From the NCBI GenBank assembly GCA_020025635.1, contig JAHHRU010000008.1:1-64000 (forward strand): 64,000 nt of DNA. Reading direction: 5' to 3'. The stretch is from Allofournierella sp. (GTDB lineage Bacteria > Bacillota > Clostridia > Oscillospirales > Ruminococcaceae). How positions within the stretch are numbered: the first letter of the stretch is position 1; each line of letters starts with the position of its first letter. The notes below the pieces were generated by a model. The model made no database searches. It had not been told where the DNA came from and saw only the letters and a program-made list of their open reading frames with translations. A program made the position numbers and the translations under genes. Below, one piece after another: positions 34,532-43,246 of the stretch.

Positions 34532-34546
34532 GTGCAACTATTGCAC
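34532..34546. promoter_or_regulatory. Operator candidate (site 2) at the importer transcription start
   Basis: A perfect 15-bp dyad GTGCAA-CTA-TTGCAC begins 12 bases after the -10, ideally placed to block transcription. The divergent LacI-type protein is the natural candidate to bind it. Confidence 0.6.
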
Positions 34547-34607
34547 CCAATTGTGTACGAAAAATCAAATTGCTGAAAGCAAAATTTCATTAGGAGGTAT
34601 CTTTCGC

Positions 34608-35927
34608 ATGAAAAAGTCCATTTCCAAAAAAATTCTTGCAGCGCTCCTGGCAGCAGGAATGTCTCTTTCTCTGGCTGCCTGCGGCGGCGCACCTGCTGAT
34701 GACAAGGGCGGCGAGGAAGTAGCAGCTCCCACCGCCGAAAAAGAACTGAAGGCCGACCTTGAATACTGGTCCAGCTGGAGCGAGACCGAGCGCCAGGCCC
34801 AGGCCATGCAGGAAGCAGCCGACAGCTTCATGAAAGCAAACCCCGGCGTGAAGATCAACTTCACCTTCAACGGCCGTGACAACCGCAAGCTGGTTGGTTC
34901 CGCCATTGACGCCGGCACCAAGATCACCATGATGGATGCCAATGTTGACTTCGTTCAGCAGCTGTGGGGCGATTACATCCTGGATCTTTCGGATGCAGTG
35001 GCCCAGCCCTACTCCACCACCAACGGCCAGCCCTACAAGGACACCGTCCTTCCCGCCATCATGGATCTTTCTCCCATGATGTTCGACGGCAAATATATGT
35101 TCTTCCCCTATGCGCCTCAGGGCACCATGGTGTTCTGCAACAAGGGCCTGCTGAATGAATGCGGCGTGACCGAGTATCCCGCCACCTGGGAAGAGCTGAT
35201 GGATGCCTGCGAAAAGGTCAAGGCCAAGGGCTACATTCCCATCACCTGCGACAACGCTTACGACATTCACTGGGTCGGCCACTATATGACCCGCCTGCTG
35301 GGCGACGATGCCACCCGCAAGCTGGCTCAGGACCCCGCAGCATGGAGCGACCCCAAGGTTCTGGAAGCCGCAAAGGCCATTGAAGAGATGGCGAAAAAAG
35401 GCTACTTTGACCCGGATATCGAATCCAACGTTTACCCCAACGCACAGCAGAACATGGTCATCAGCGGCAAGGTTGCAATGTACATCAACGGCACCTGGCT
35501 GCCCCATGAAGTGATCGACACCACTCCCGAGGGCTTCCAGTGGGGCGCTTTCCCGTTCCCCGCTGTTCCCGGCGGTGTGGACGGCACCGAGGGCGGCTGC
35601 TATTCCACCTTCGGCATCTGCCTGAACAAGAACGCCACCCCGGAAGAGATCGAAGCCGCAACCGCTTTTGCCGTTTACTTCACCACCTCTTTCAGCCAGC
35701 GCTTCTCGGATGTTGCCACCATCATCCCCATTGCCAAGGACGGCACCTGGCCCGAGACCCTGACCGATGCAAAGACCGTGTTCGACGGCTTCACCAAGCG
35801 TTATCCTTCCAGCACCAGCCTGGGCTCCAACACCAACAGCCGGCCCATTATTGAAGAGGCCTGCCTGAAGCTGATGGGCGGCAGCATTACCGCCGAAGAA
35901 TTCGTAAAGAGTGCTTCCAAGTTCTGA
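34608..35927 (+). CDS. ABC sugar-binding lipoprotein (solute-binding protein family 1)
   Basis: The 439-aa protein has a lipoprotein signal (LAALLAAGMSLSLAAC) followed by a low-complexity spacer and a family-1 binding fold (LEYWSSWSETERQAQAMQEAADSFMKANPGVKINFTF, MVFCNKGLLNECGV, YPATWEELMDACEKVKAKG, GKVAMYINGTWLP). It captures the oligosaccharide outside and delivers it to the two permeases downstream. The ATG at 34608 follows TAGGAGGT. Codon use looks highly optimised, fitting a much-expressed binding protein. The ATPase is not encoded here; a shared MsmK-type ATPase is likely elsewhere. Confidence 0.93.
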   Translation: MKKSISKKILAALLAAGMSLSLAACGGAPADDKGGEEVAAPTAEKELKADLEYWSSWSETERQAQAMQEAADSFMKANPGVKINFTFNGRDNRKLVGSAIDAGTKITMMDANVDFVQQLWGDYILDLSDAVAQPYSTTNGQPYKDTVLPAIMDLSPMMFDGKYMFFPYAPQGTMVFCNKGLLNECGVTEYPATWEELMDACEKVKAKGYIPITCDNAYDIHWVGHYMTRLLGDDATRKLAQDPAAWSDPKVLEAAKAIEEMAKKGYFDPDIESNVYPNAQQNMVISGKVAMYINGTWLPHEVIDTTPEGFQWGAFPFPAVPGGVDGTEGGCYSTFGICLNKNATPEEIEAATAFAVYFTTSFSQRFSDVATIIPIAKDGTWPETLTDAKTVFDGFTKRYPSSTSLGSNTNSRPIIEEACLKLMGGSITAEEFVKSASKF

Positions 35928-35990
35928 TTTTGAGCCTGCCGGCTTTGCAAAAGCGTCGAAGATCTGATTTCGACAATGAAATGTCATTCA

Positions 35991-36026
35991 GAAAGGGGCG
36001 TAAAGCATTGTCTTTGCGCCCCTTTC
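35991..36026 (+). terminator. Stem-loop between binding protein and permease genes
   Basis: GAAAGGGGCGTAAAG / CTTTGCGCCCCTTTC hairpin without a good T-run. In importer operons such structures stabilise or partly terminate the message so that the binding protein is made in excess. Confidence 0.65.
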
Positions 36027-36057
36027 CACTGATTTAGTTTGCCAAGGAGGAGTTTTC

Positions 36058-36948
36058 ATGAAACAGACACGCCGTTCCATCCTGATTTTCATGGCGCCGG
36101 CTGTGATCCTGATGCTGTCTGTGTTTTTTTATCCTGCGGTACGCACCACAGCCATGAGCTTTTTCGGTGTTCCCCGGGTCACCACCCCCATGTCTGACTG
36201 GACCTTCAAGGGCCTTCAGAACTTCATCGACCTGTTCAACACCCCGCTGTTTGTTACTTCGCTTTTGAACATCCTCAAGATCTGGGTCTTCTGCGGCATT
36301 GCAACCATCATCCTTTCGCTGGTTTTTGCGGTTGCCTTCACCACCCAGCTGCGGTTCAAAAAGTTTTTCCGGGCAATTGTTTACCTGCCCAACGTGATCG
36401 CCGCCATCGCCATTGGCTATATGTGGCTGCTATATGTTTACAACAGCAACTTCGGCCTGCTGCACAACCTGTTCGCCAAGCTGGGCTGGCAGTCCATGGC
36501 GGAATTCGGCTGGCTGAGCACCGACCATGTGTTCCTTTCCATGTGCATTGCCAACGTGTTCGGCAATGTGGGCTACTTTATGATGATGTACATTGCGGGC
36601 ATCGAAAAGATCCCGGTTGACTATTACGAGGCTTCCCGCATCGAGGGCGCCAACGTGTTCCAGCAGTTCCGCTGCATCACCCTGCCCCTCATCAAGGGCG
36701 TGTTCGCCACCTCCGCGGTCCTGTGGACCACCCGCACCGTGGGCTTCTTTGCCCTTTCTCAGGTTTTCAAGGGCGTTCAGACCTACACCCCGATGCTGTT
36801 CACCTACGAGACCCTGTTCGGCACCGAATTCACGGTGGACATCAACGCCGGCACCGCCGCTGCGGCAGCGGTTGTGATGACCGTTACCGTTGTGATCATC
36901 TCGTCTTTGATCAACCACTGCATCAAGGACGAAGCCTATGAGCTTTAA
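36058..36948 (+). CDS. ABC sugar permease, MalF/UgpA type
   Basis: A 296-aa inner-membrane permease with six transmembrane segments (first: ILIFMAPAVILMLSVFFYPAV) and the cytoplasmic EAA loop YYEASRIEGANVFQQFRCITLPLIKG, which contacts the ATPase. Start follows AAGGAGGAG. It pairs with the next permease 15 bases downstream. Confidence 0.93.
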   Translation: MKQTRRSILIFMAPAVILMLSVFFYPAVRTTAMSFFGVPRVTTPMSDWTFKGLQNFIDLFNTPLFVTSLLNILKIWVFCGIATIILSLVFAVAFTTQLRFKKFFRAIVYLPNVIAAIAIGYMWLLYVYNSNFGLLHNLFAKLGWQSMAEFGWLSTDHVFLSMCIANVFGNVGYFMMMYIAGIEKIPVDYYEASRIEGANVFQQFRCITLPLIKGVFATSAVLWTTRTVGFFALSQVFKGVQTYTPMLFTYETLFGTEFTVDINAGTAAAAAVVMTVTVVIISSLINHCIKDEAYEL

Positions 36949-36963
36949 GGGAGGGAAGAGCAG

Positions 36964-37830
36964 ATGAAATCCAAAAAGACAAAGGCTCGCCAGCCCTTCA
37001 GCCTGAAAAAGGAGCTGCCGCTGCTGCCCTGCTATCTGCTGGGCCTTCTGTGGGCCTTTTTCACCATCTTCATGCTGGGCTGGATCATTGCCGCCTCCCT
37101 TTCCACCACCCGTGAGATCTTCACCGGCTCGGTGCTGGCCAGCGGCCCCCACTTTGAAAACTTCACCAAGGCCCTGTTCCAGAACCAGTCGCTGAACAAC
37201 CTGATCAACTCCACCATCTACACCGTGCCGTCCATCATCCTGGCCATTTTGGTCAGCGCTCCGGCGGCATACTGCATGTCCCGCTTCAATTTCCGGTTCC
37301 GGGGCGTCATTGAAAAGGGCATCATCATGGGCCTGGGCATCCCCGCCATCATGATCATCATGCCGCTGTTCTCCATTGTGAGCTCGCTCCGGCTGTCCGG
37401 CTCGCACCTGACCCTGATCTTCCTGTATACGGCCACCGCGATCCCGTATACCACCTTCTTTCTGATCACCTTTTTCCGGGGCATCTCCACCACCTTTGAG
37501 GAGGCGGCCGCCATCGACGGCTGCGGCCCGGTCAAGTGCTTCTGGAGCATCATGTTCCCCCTGGCGCAGCCCGCCATCGTCACCGTTACCATCTTCAACT
37601 TCATCAGCCGCTGGAACGAGTATTTCATGGCCCTGATCTTTGCCAACAAAAAAGAGCTCCGTTCGCTGGGCGTCGGCCTGTATCAGACCATCTATTCCAT
37701 GATGAACTCCGGCGACTGGGCCGGTATGTTTGCATCGGTGGTCATCGTTTTCATCCCCACCGTTGTGATCTATCTGTTCCTGTCGGACAAGATCGTTTCC
37801 GGCGTGACCGCCGGCGGCGTGAAGGGCTGA
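36964..37830 (+). CDS. ABC sugar permease, MalG/UgpE type
   Basis: A 288-aa permease with six transmembrane segments and the EAA loop FEEAAAIDGCGPVKCFWSIMFPLAQPA. It begins MKSKKTKARQPFSLKKE, an unusually basic N-terminal tail of about 20 residues before the first helix. Together with the preceding permease it forms the import channel. Confidence 0.93.
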   Translation: MKSKKTKARQPFSLKKELPLLPCYLLGLLWAFFTIFMLGWIIAASLSTTREIFTGSVLASGPHFENFTKALFQNQSLNNLINSTIYTVPSIILAILVSAPAAYCMSRFNFRFRGVIEKGIIMGLGIPAIMIIMPLFSIVSSLRLSGSHLTLIFLYTATAIPYTTFFLITFFRGISTTFEEAAAIDGCGPVKCFWSIMFPLAQPAIVTVTIFNFISRWNEYFMALIFANKKELRSLGVGLYQTIYSMMNSGDWAGMFASVVIVFIPTVVIYLFLSDKIVSGVTAGGVKG

Positions 37831-37877
37831 TTTTTTCCGGCCCTTGCGCCTTTGCAGTTTCCTCTGGCATCTTTTTT

Positions 37878-37925
37878 CAAATGCCGCACCGCCAAGGGTT
37901 TTGTGCGGCGCGGCATTTGTTTTTG
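37878..37925 (+). terminator. Terminator after the importer permeases
   Basis: CAAATGCCGC / GCGGCATTTG arms around a second CCGC/GCGG pairing, then T5. The next sulfatase starts 62 bases later. Confidence 0.75.
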
Positions 37926-37986
37926 CTCAAAAGGGGCAGGCAAAAAGGCCCCCATCATCCGCTCAATCTGAAGGGAGATTTCTACC

Positions 37987-39465
37987 ATGGCACCCAACAA
38001 CAAACGTCCGAACATCCTGTGGCTCATGACCGACCAGCACAAAACCGATGCGCTTTCTTTTGTGTGGGACTCGCTTTCCGATGCACCGTATCTGTGCAAA
38101 AAGCGGGACCTGACCCCCAATCTGGATGCCCTTGCCGCAGACGGATGCTTTTTTCCCAACGCTTACTGCCCCTCGCCGGTGTGCGGCCCTGCCCGTGCCA
38201 GCATGAAAACAGGCAAATATCCGCCTGCCACCGGTGCTGTGAAAAACTGGAAGGCCCTGAACGAGGACAACACCTATCTGCCCATCCTTCTGCGGGACGG
38301 CGGCTATGAGACCGGCATGTCCGGCAAGCTGCACTTCTTCCCCCCGGAAGAGGACTACGGCTTCCAGGTGCGCCACCTGAGTGATGCCCCTTACTCGGTT
38401 TACTGGGAGGACGACAAGCACTCCGAATACATCAAATGGCTGCGCCAGGAGCATTTCGATGCAAAGGGCATCGACCCGGTGGCCCTGTTCAACGCCGATG
38501 AATCCGCCTACGACTCCAACATCAAGCAGTTCATCCAGGGCTCCTTCTTCCGCACCAAGGAAGAGCACGAAACCGGCTGGACCACCGAGCGCGCCATCGA
38601 TTTTCTGGAGCACGACTGGGACGGTGAAAAGCCCTTCTTCTTCTATACCTCTTATTTCGGCCCCCACCAGCCCTACGGCGCCCCCGACCCCTACAATGAT
38701 TTCGTTTCGCCGGATGAGATCCTGCTGCCGGAGTCCTATTACACCGACTTCAAGAAGGGCTGCCCCATTTTTGAGGAAAAGAACCGGGCCCTTTACAACC
38801 ACATCCGCCGTGACATGACCGAGCAGGATGTGAAGGAGGTCATCGCCTCCTATCTGGGCCAGGTGCACATGATCGACGAGTCCATCGGAGAGCTGATCCG
38901 CTATCTGAAGGAAAAGGGCCTGTACGACAACACCTTCATCATCTTTTCCTCCGACCACGGCGATCATCTGGGCGAGCACGGCCTGTTCTTCAAGGGCGAA
39001 ATGTACGACAGCTGCGCCAAGGTGCCGCTGATCATCAAGCCCGCCGGCGCCCCCAGCGGCCGGCGCAGGAGCGAAGTGGTGAATACCATCGACCTTTTCC
39101 AAACCGTTCTGGATGCGGCCCAGATCGACTGGAAGCCCCGCCCCGGCAGGGAAGCGGAATACACCGAGAGCCGCTCCCTGATGCCGCTGCTTTCCGGCGA
39201 TGCTTCCCAGTGGGACAACGAGACCTACTCCATCATCGGCGACAAGCGTGACAGCGCCCTGTGCATGGTGCGCAGGGATGCCTGCAAGCTGATCCGCCTG
39301 GCGCACGGCCCGAAGGATGCGGTCTATGAAATGTACGATCTGGAAAAGGACCCCGATGAGCACACCGATGTTTACGAGCGGCCCGAATACCGGAAAGTTC
39401 GGGACTGTTTGCAAAAAAAGCTTGACGCATGGTTCCAGAAGCAGTATCCTTGCTTTGACGCCTGA
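37987..39465 (+). CDS. Sulfatase (Cys-type)
   Basis: The 492-aa sulfatase has ILWLMTDQHKTDA, the modification motif CGPARASMKTG (Cys66), GKLHFF (the catalytic-site Lys-Leu-His variant of GKWH) and IFSSDHGDHLGEHGL with metal ligands. It lacks a signal peptide. It follows the importer directly and is more like choline-sulfatase/heparan-sulfatase-type enzymes. The ATG at 37987 follows AAGGGAG. Confidence 0.92.
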   Translation: MAPNNKRPNILWLMTDQHKTDALSFVWDSLSDAPYLCKKRDLTPNLDALAADGCFFPNAYCPSPVCGPARASMKTGKYPPATGAVKNWKALNEDNTYLPILLRDGGYETGMSGKLHFFPPEEDYGFQVRHLSDAPYSVYWEDDKHSEYIKWLRQEHFDAKGIDPVALFNADESAYDSNIKQFIQGSFFRTKEEHETGWTTERAIDFLEHDWDGEKPFFFYTSYFGPHQPYGAPDPYNDFVSPDEILLPESYYTDFKKGCPIFEEKNRALYNHIRRDMTEQDVKEVIASYLGQVHMIDESIGELIRYLKEKGLYDNTFIIFSSDHGDHLGEHGLFFKGEMYDSCAKVPLIIKPAGAPSGRRRSEVVNTIDLFQTVLDAAQIDWKPRPGREAEYTESRSLMPLLSGDASQWDNETYSIIGDKRDSALCMVRRDACKLIRLAHGPKDAVYEMYDLEKDPDEHTDVYERPEYRKVRDCLQKKLDAWFQKQYPCFDA

Positions 39466-39504
39466 TTTTATCTGACTTTGTTTTCGCGCGGTACAGCCGC
39501 ATAT

Positions 39505-39540
39505 AAAGCCCGGACTGCTCTTTGCAACAGCCCGGGCTTT
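39505..39540 (+). terminator. Hairpin after the third sulfatase gene
   Basis: AAAGCCCGG-aCTG / CAG-CCCGGGCTTT stem with a weak following T content. Termination is probably partial. Confidence 0.55.
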
Positions 39541-39635
39541 GCATCGGAACACCGCTTTTTTAAAAAAAAGGGGAGTTTTTCTTCCCTGAAAAAACATTGT
39601 GTGCCGCAAAAGCCGGCGCAGAAGGACGGAAAATT

Positions 39636-41648
39636 ATGAGCATCAAAGTTTCCACAATGGAAATCTGGGGCAGCACGCTGCTGGAAGAAAACCGGCTGCC
39701 TCAATTCCGCGACAAGGTACAGAACAAAGAGCTGGAAGGGGACGGCCTTCTGGACGAGGAATGGGAAAAGTACGGCTACCAGACCGGAAAACGCATCCTT
39801 CCGTATCTTGTGCAGGACGTTTACTCCCGCAAGCGCAGCATGGTATCGGTGAAATCCATCGAGTTTGAAAACGAGCATCTGAAGGCCGTGTTCCTTCCCG
39901 AATACGGCATGCGGCTGTTTTCGCTCTACAACAAGGACAAGCAGCGGGAGATCCTGTTCAAAAACAGCGCGCTCCAGTTTGCGAACCTTGCCATCCGGGA
40001 TGCCTGGTTCTCCGGCGGCATCGAGTGGAACATCGGCCAGCTGGGCCACACCTTCACCACCTGCGACAATCTGTTTGCCGCCGTCTGCCATGACAGTGAG
40101 GGCCGGGAGCTGCTGCGCTGCTACGAATACGAGCGGTGCAAGGGCGTTTACTGGCAGATCGACTTCTACCTGGAAGGGGACAAGCTGGCCGCCTATGTGC
40201 GGTTTATCAACCCCAAGGAGGAAAGCGTTCCCTTCTACTGGTGGACCAACATTGCAGTGCCGGAAGAAAAGCGGGTGCGCATCTTCTCGGGCAACGCCAA
40301 CGTGATCTACATCAATCCGTCCTCCAACGAAGCCTCCGGAGCCAAAAAGGGCATGAGCCACGGCGTGATGCCCTATCTGGATTCCCTGCCCGGAAAGGAC
40401 GCTTCCTACCCGCAGAATTTTGAGTTTTCCTCGGAATATTTCTTCCAGAACGAGCGGGACGTGAACCAGACCTGGGAAGCCGCCGCCTACAACGACAACA
40501 CCCTGTTCTTTGACTGCGCCTCCGAGCGGCTGCAATACCACAAAATGTTCTGCTGGGGTGTGCATCCCGGCGGCCAGAACTGGAAGGACTTCCTCTCGCA
40601 GGAAGGCAAAGGCGACTATGTGGAGCTGCAGGCCGGCCTGTGCCCCACCCAGGTGCACGGCATGGATATGCCCGGCAAAACCACCTGGGACTTTGTTCAG
40701 GTGTTCGGCGGCACTGACTTTGATTACAAGCAGGCCGAAGGCGAATGGGCCGAGGCCCAGAAGCGGGTGGACGCCGCAGTGAAGGCCCAGTGCTCTCCCC
40801 AGCAGATAAACGCTTTGCTGGAGCGCTGCCGGGGCTGCGCCGACGCCCCCATTGAGGATCTTCTGCACATGGGCAGCGGCTACGGCGCTTTGGAACAGCT
40901 GCGCTGCCCCGGCAGCACCCCCAAGGGCCTGTGGTTCCCCCGTGCCTCCATCGGGCCGGTGGAGGAGGTCTGGCTGGAGCTGCTGGAAAAGCACCGCATC
41001 GAAGACCAGCCCTTGGGCGCTTTCCCCCGGTCCTACATGGTGGATGCCCGCTATGCCGATGCCCTGAAGGAAGCGGCCGAGCAGGGCGGCTACACCGCCC
41101 GGAACCTGTACGGCGTGTTCTGCCTGGAAGAGGGCCGCACTGAAGAGGCCATCCGGTGGTTCGAGCGCTCTCTTGAAAGCCGGGAAAATCCGCTGGCCCT
41201 GCGAAACCTGTTCTGCGCCTATCAGGACACCGCCCCCGAAAAGGCGGCCGCCTGCATGGAAAAGGCCCTGGCCCTGATGGGCGATGAGCCGGAGCGGGAA
41301 TTTGTGGAGGAGTACACCTCCTGGCTGGACAAGTCCCGCCAGTATGAGAAGCTCTGGAGCTATTACGAAAGCCTGCCCGCAGCGATGCAGAAAAAAGACC
41401 GGGTGCTGCTCAACACCATCCCCGCCGCCGTTGCCCTGCGCAAGACCGGCTTTTTGGGCGAATGCTACAAGCGCAGCTTCACCCACATCCGGGAAGGCGA
41501 GCGTGTCTTTACCGAATGCTACTTTGTTTACCAGGCCCTTTTGGAGGCCGAAACCACCGGTGTCGAATTCAGCGATGCACTGGTGCAGAAATATGTGAAG
41601 GAAAACAAAGTACCCCGGAACATCGATTTCCGCCAGAGCAAGATCTGA
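39636..41648 (+). CDS. DUF5107 protein with C-terminal TPR-like repeats
   Basis: The 670-aa protein has a DUF5107-type beta-sandwich domain (about 1-310: AVFLPEYGMRLFSLYNKDKQREILFKN, NIGQLGHTFTTCDNLFAAV, YWWTNIAVPEEKRVRIFSGNA) resembling the aldose-epimerase/galactose-mutarotase-like superdomain. Helical TPR-like repeats follow (about 380-670: ARNLYGVFCLEEGRTEEAIRWFERSLESREN and others). There is no signal peptide. DUF5107 proteins are repeatedly found in glycan loci of gut bacteria, but no activity is assigned here. The ATG at 39636 follows GAAGGACGG. Confidence 0.75.
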   Translation: MSIKVSTMEIWGSTLLEENRLPQFRDKVQNKELEGDGLLDEEWEKYGYQTGKRILPYLVQDVYSRKRSMVSVKSIEFENEHLKAVFLPEYGMRLFSLYNKDKQREILFKNSALQFANLAIRDAWFSGGIEWNIGQLGHTFTTCDNLFAAVCHDSEGRELLRCYEYERCKGVYWQIDFYLEGDKLAAYVRFINPKEESVPFYWWTNIAVPEEKRVRIFSGNANVIYINPSSNEASGAKKGMSHGVMPYLDSLPGKDASYPQNFEFSSEYFFQNERDVNQTWEAAAYNDNTLFFDCASERLQYHKMFCWGVHPGGQNWKDFLSQEGKGDYVELQAGLCPTQVHGMDMPGKTTWDFVQVFGGTDFDYKQAEGEWAEAQKRVDAAVKAQCSPQQINALLERCRGCADAPIEDLLHMGSGYGALEQLRCPGSTPKGLWFPRASIGPVEEVWLELLEKHRIEDQPLGAFPRSYMVDARYADALKEAAEQGGYTARNLYGVFCLEEGRTEEAIRWFERSLESRENPLALRNLFCAYQDTAPEKAAACMEKALALMGDEPEREFVEEYTSWLDKSRQYEKLWSYYESLPAAMQKKDRVLLNTIPAAVALRKTGFLGECYKRSFTHIREGERVFTECYFVYQALLEAETTGVEFSDALVQKYVKENKVPRNIDFRQSKI

Positions 41649-41668
41649 GCCAAAAGCCAAAACAAAGC

Positions 41669-41711
41669 AAAACCGGCCGCTCCGTTCGCATACGCCAGGT
41701 AAGGAAGTAAT
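41669..41711 (+). repeat. Left copy of an inverted 43-bp repeat bounding the AT-rich insert
   Basis: Begins AAAACCGGCCGCTCC and ends near AAGGAAGTAATT. It matches the copy at 44204-44246 in reverse orientation with only a few mismatches (mostly transitions). It lies 20 bases after the DUF5107 stop and ahead of a terminator. The rest of the 373-base gap to the GNAT gene holds that terminator and AT-rich sequence without a gene. Confidence 0.8.
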
Positions 41712-41772
41712 TCAGAAAATACGAAAGTGCCTTCATCTGGTGATGCCAAGGTGATTTGTGCATAACGATCTG

Positions 41773-41808
41773 TCAGGGGTGATCCTTCGGGGTTGCCCCT
41801 GATTTTTT
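41773..41808 (+). terminator. Terminator of the DUF5107 transcript
   Basis: TCAGGGG / CCCCTGA arms with an internal paired segment, then six T. Confidence 0.8.
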
Positions 41809-42020
41809 CGTCTTGTTCAACAGTGGGGGAAAGGTAGAAACTCGGCCTTTTGCTGTGAAAAGGTTTCCATGGGAGAACCCGAAACCCATTTCGCAACAGG
41901 AAATCACATGGCTCAAAAAATGGTTAGCAAATTCAGCAGGTTATGGTATAATTACGGAAAAGATAAAGTGTTAAGATAATCAAAATAAATTTAACCATAG
42001 AAGAATGGAGAAATATTATT

Positions 42021-42527
42021 ATGGAACTGGAAACAAAACGGTTGATTATACGGAATTTTTTGCAGGGTGATGCCCAAGATCTTTATGAGATATTCGGTGA
42101 TGAAGAAACGATGGAGCATTGTGAGCCGGCGTATACTTTAGAAAAAACAGAAAAGTTCATGAAAGAGTTTTGTATGGGAAGAAACGGTGCGGTTGCAGCA
42201 ATTCATAAGGAAACAGGCAAAGTGATTGGATACATACTTTTTAATGAACTGGAAGATGAGGTATACGAAATAGGATGGATTTTCAACAAAGCATACTGGC
42301 GGCAGGGCTATGCCTATGAATCCTGCAAGGCTGTAATGGACTATGCTTTTGATGAATTGAAGGCTCATAAGATTTTCGCTGAAGCAATTGATAATGTAAA
42401 GTCTGTTTCACTTATGAAGAAACTGGGAATGGAACTCGAAGGTATTCAACGGAGCCAAAGCAAGGATAATCACGGAAACTGGGCTGATCTGTATTTTTAT
42501 GGTTTGCAGAATAAAAAACAGAGATAG
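42021..42527 (+). CDS. GNAT-family N-acetyltransferase (RimJ/RimL type)
   Basis: A 168-aa acetyltransferase beginning ETKRLIIRNF, a typical RimJ/RimL-like start. The acetyl-CoA loop region is NKAYWRQGYAYESCKAVMDYAF, ending with KLGMELEGIQRS. It would acetylate an amino group of a protein or small molecule. The gene is strikingly AT-rich in its codons compared with the GC-rich neighbours, a sign of recent transfer. It is the only plus-strand gene in the insert. Confidence 0.85.
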   Translation: MELETKRLIIRNFLQGDAQDLYEIFGDEETMEHCEPAYTLEKTEKFMKEFCMGRNGAVAAIHKETGKVIGYILFNELEDEVYEIGWIFNKAYWRQGYAYESCKAVMDYAFDELKAHKIFAEAIDNVKSVSLMKKLGMELEGIQRSQSKDNHGNWADLYFYGLQNKKQR

Positions 42528-42542
42528 GTTTTCGGGTGAAAG

Positions 42543-42622
42543 TGTCTGTATCATCTTAGCGAGCATACTGTTTATACTCCCAGAAGTTATAAAACAGTAT
42601 GCTCGCCGGAACGAAACAGACA
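42543..42622. repeat. Long inverted repeat after the GNAT gene
   Basis: Perfect inner arms GCGAGCATACTGTTT / AAACAGTATGCTCGC (42559-42606) plus outer arms GTCTGT / ACAGAC. There is no typical T-run. It could end transcription or be a structured mobile-element remnant. Confidence 0.6.
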
Positions 42623-42696
42623 TTTTCCTTTAAAATCTTTCCTTCTGTATCCGGATTTCGTAAGTGTTAAGAAAATCCGAACTTATCGTACACTCT

Positions 42697-43170
42697 TTAT
42701 TTATCTGTATCATCATACGGAAAATCAGGATCTCTGTTATAGTCTGGAAAACGAATCGCTTCGTTTTGTTCCAAATAATTGCCAATCTCCTTCATGTCTT
42801 CTTTACTATAGAGGAAAAGTGAACGATCAAAAACGCTGCTATATCTAACAGCATGATAATTTTGAATTCCCAGCGTTGCCAAAATCTCTTTAGTATCATT
42901 CAGAAAATCCAACTGATACCATGGGCCGGGCACTGACGCAATATCTTTCTTTTGAAATTTGACCTGTTGGATGCTCCTTACAAATTCAGAAATATTGTCT
43001 TGTTCTGTGAGTTCAAACTGATTCCCGCTGCTGCTGATAACCTGGATTGAGGTTATGTCCTCGGAATCTATATCCTTCAACACTTTGACCGGAAGAAATT
43101 CCCACAATAGTATAACCGCTGTAAGCAAAACAGCAATGATACCAATGACAATAATTGATTTTCTTTTCAT
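42697..43170 (-). CDS. Hypothetical single-pass membrane protein
   Basis: A 157-aa protein with a basic start (KRKS), one N-terminal transmembrane segment (IIVIGIIAVLLTAVILLWEFL) and a soluble extracytoplasmic part. No recognised motif is present. AT-rich codons match the other genes of the insert. The ribosome site is weak. The function is unknown. Confidence 0.65.
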   Translation of the reverse strand: MKRKSIIVIGIIAVLLTAVILLWEFLPVKVLKDIDSEDITSIQVISSSGNQFELTEQDNISEFVRSIQQVKFQKKDIASVPGPWYQLDFLNDTKEILATLGIQNYHAVRYSSVFDRSLFLYSKEDMKEIGNYLEQNEAIRFPDYNRDPDFPYDDTDK

Positions 43171-43246
43171 TCAAATCACTTGCTTTCTAAAATTCATCTG
43201 TGAAGAAAATCGGAATAAGGTTACCACTATTTTTCAGCAAAGAACG

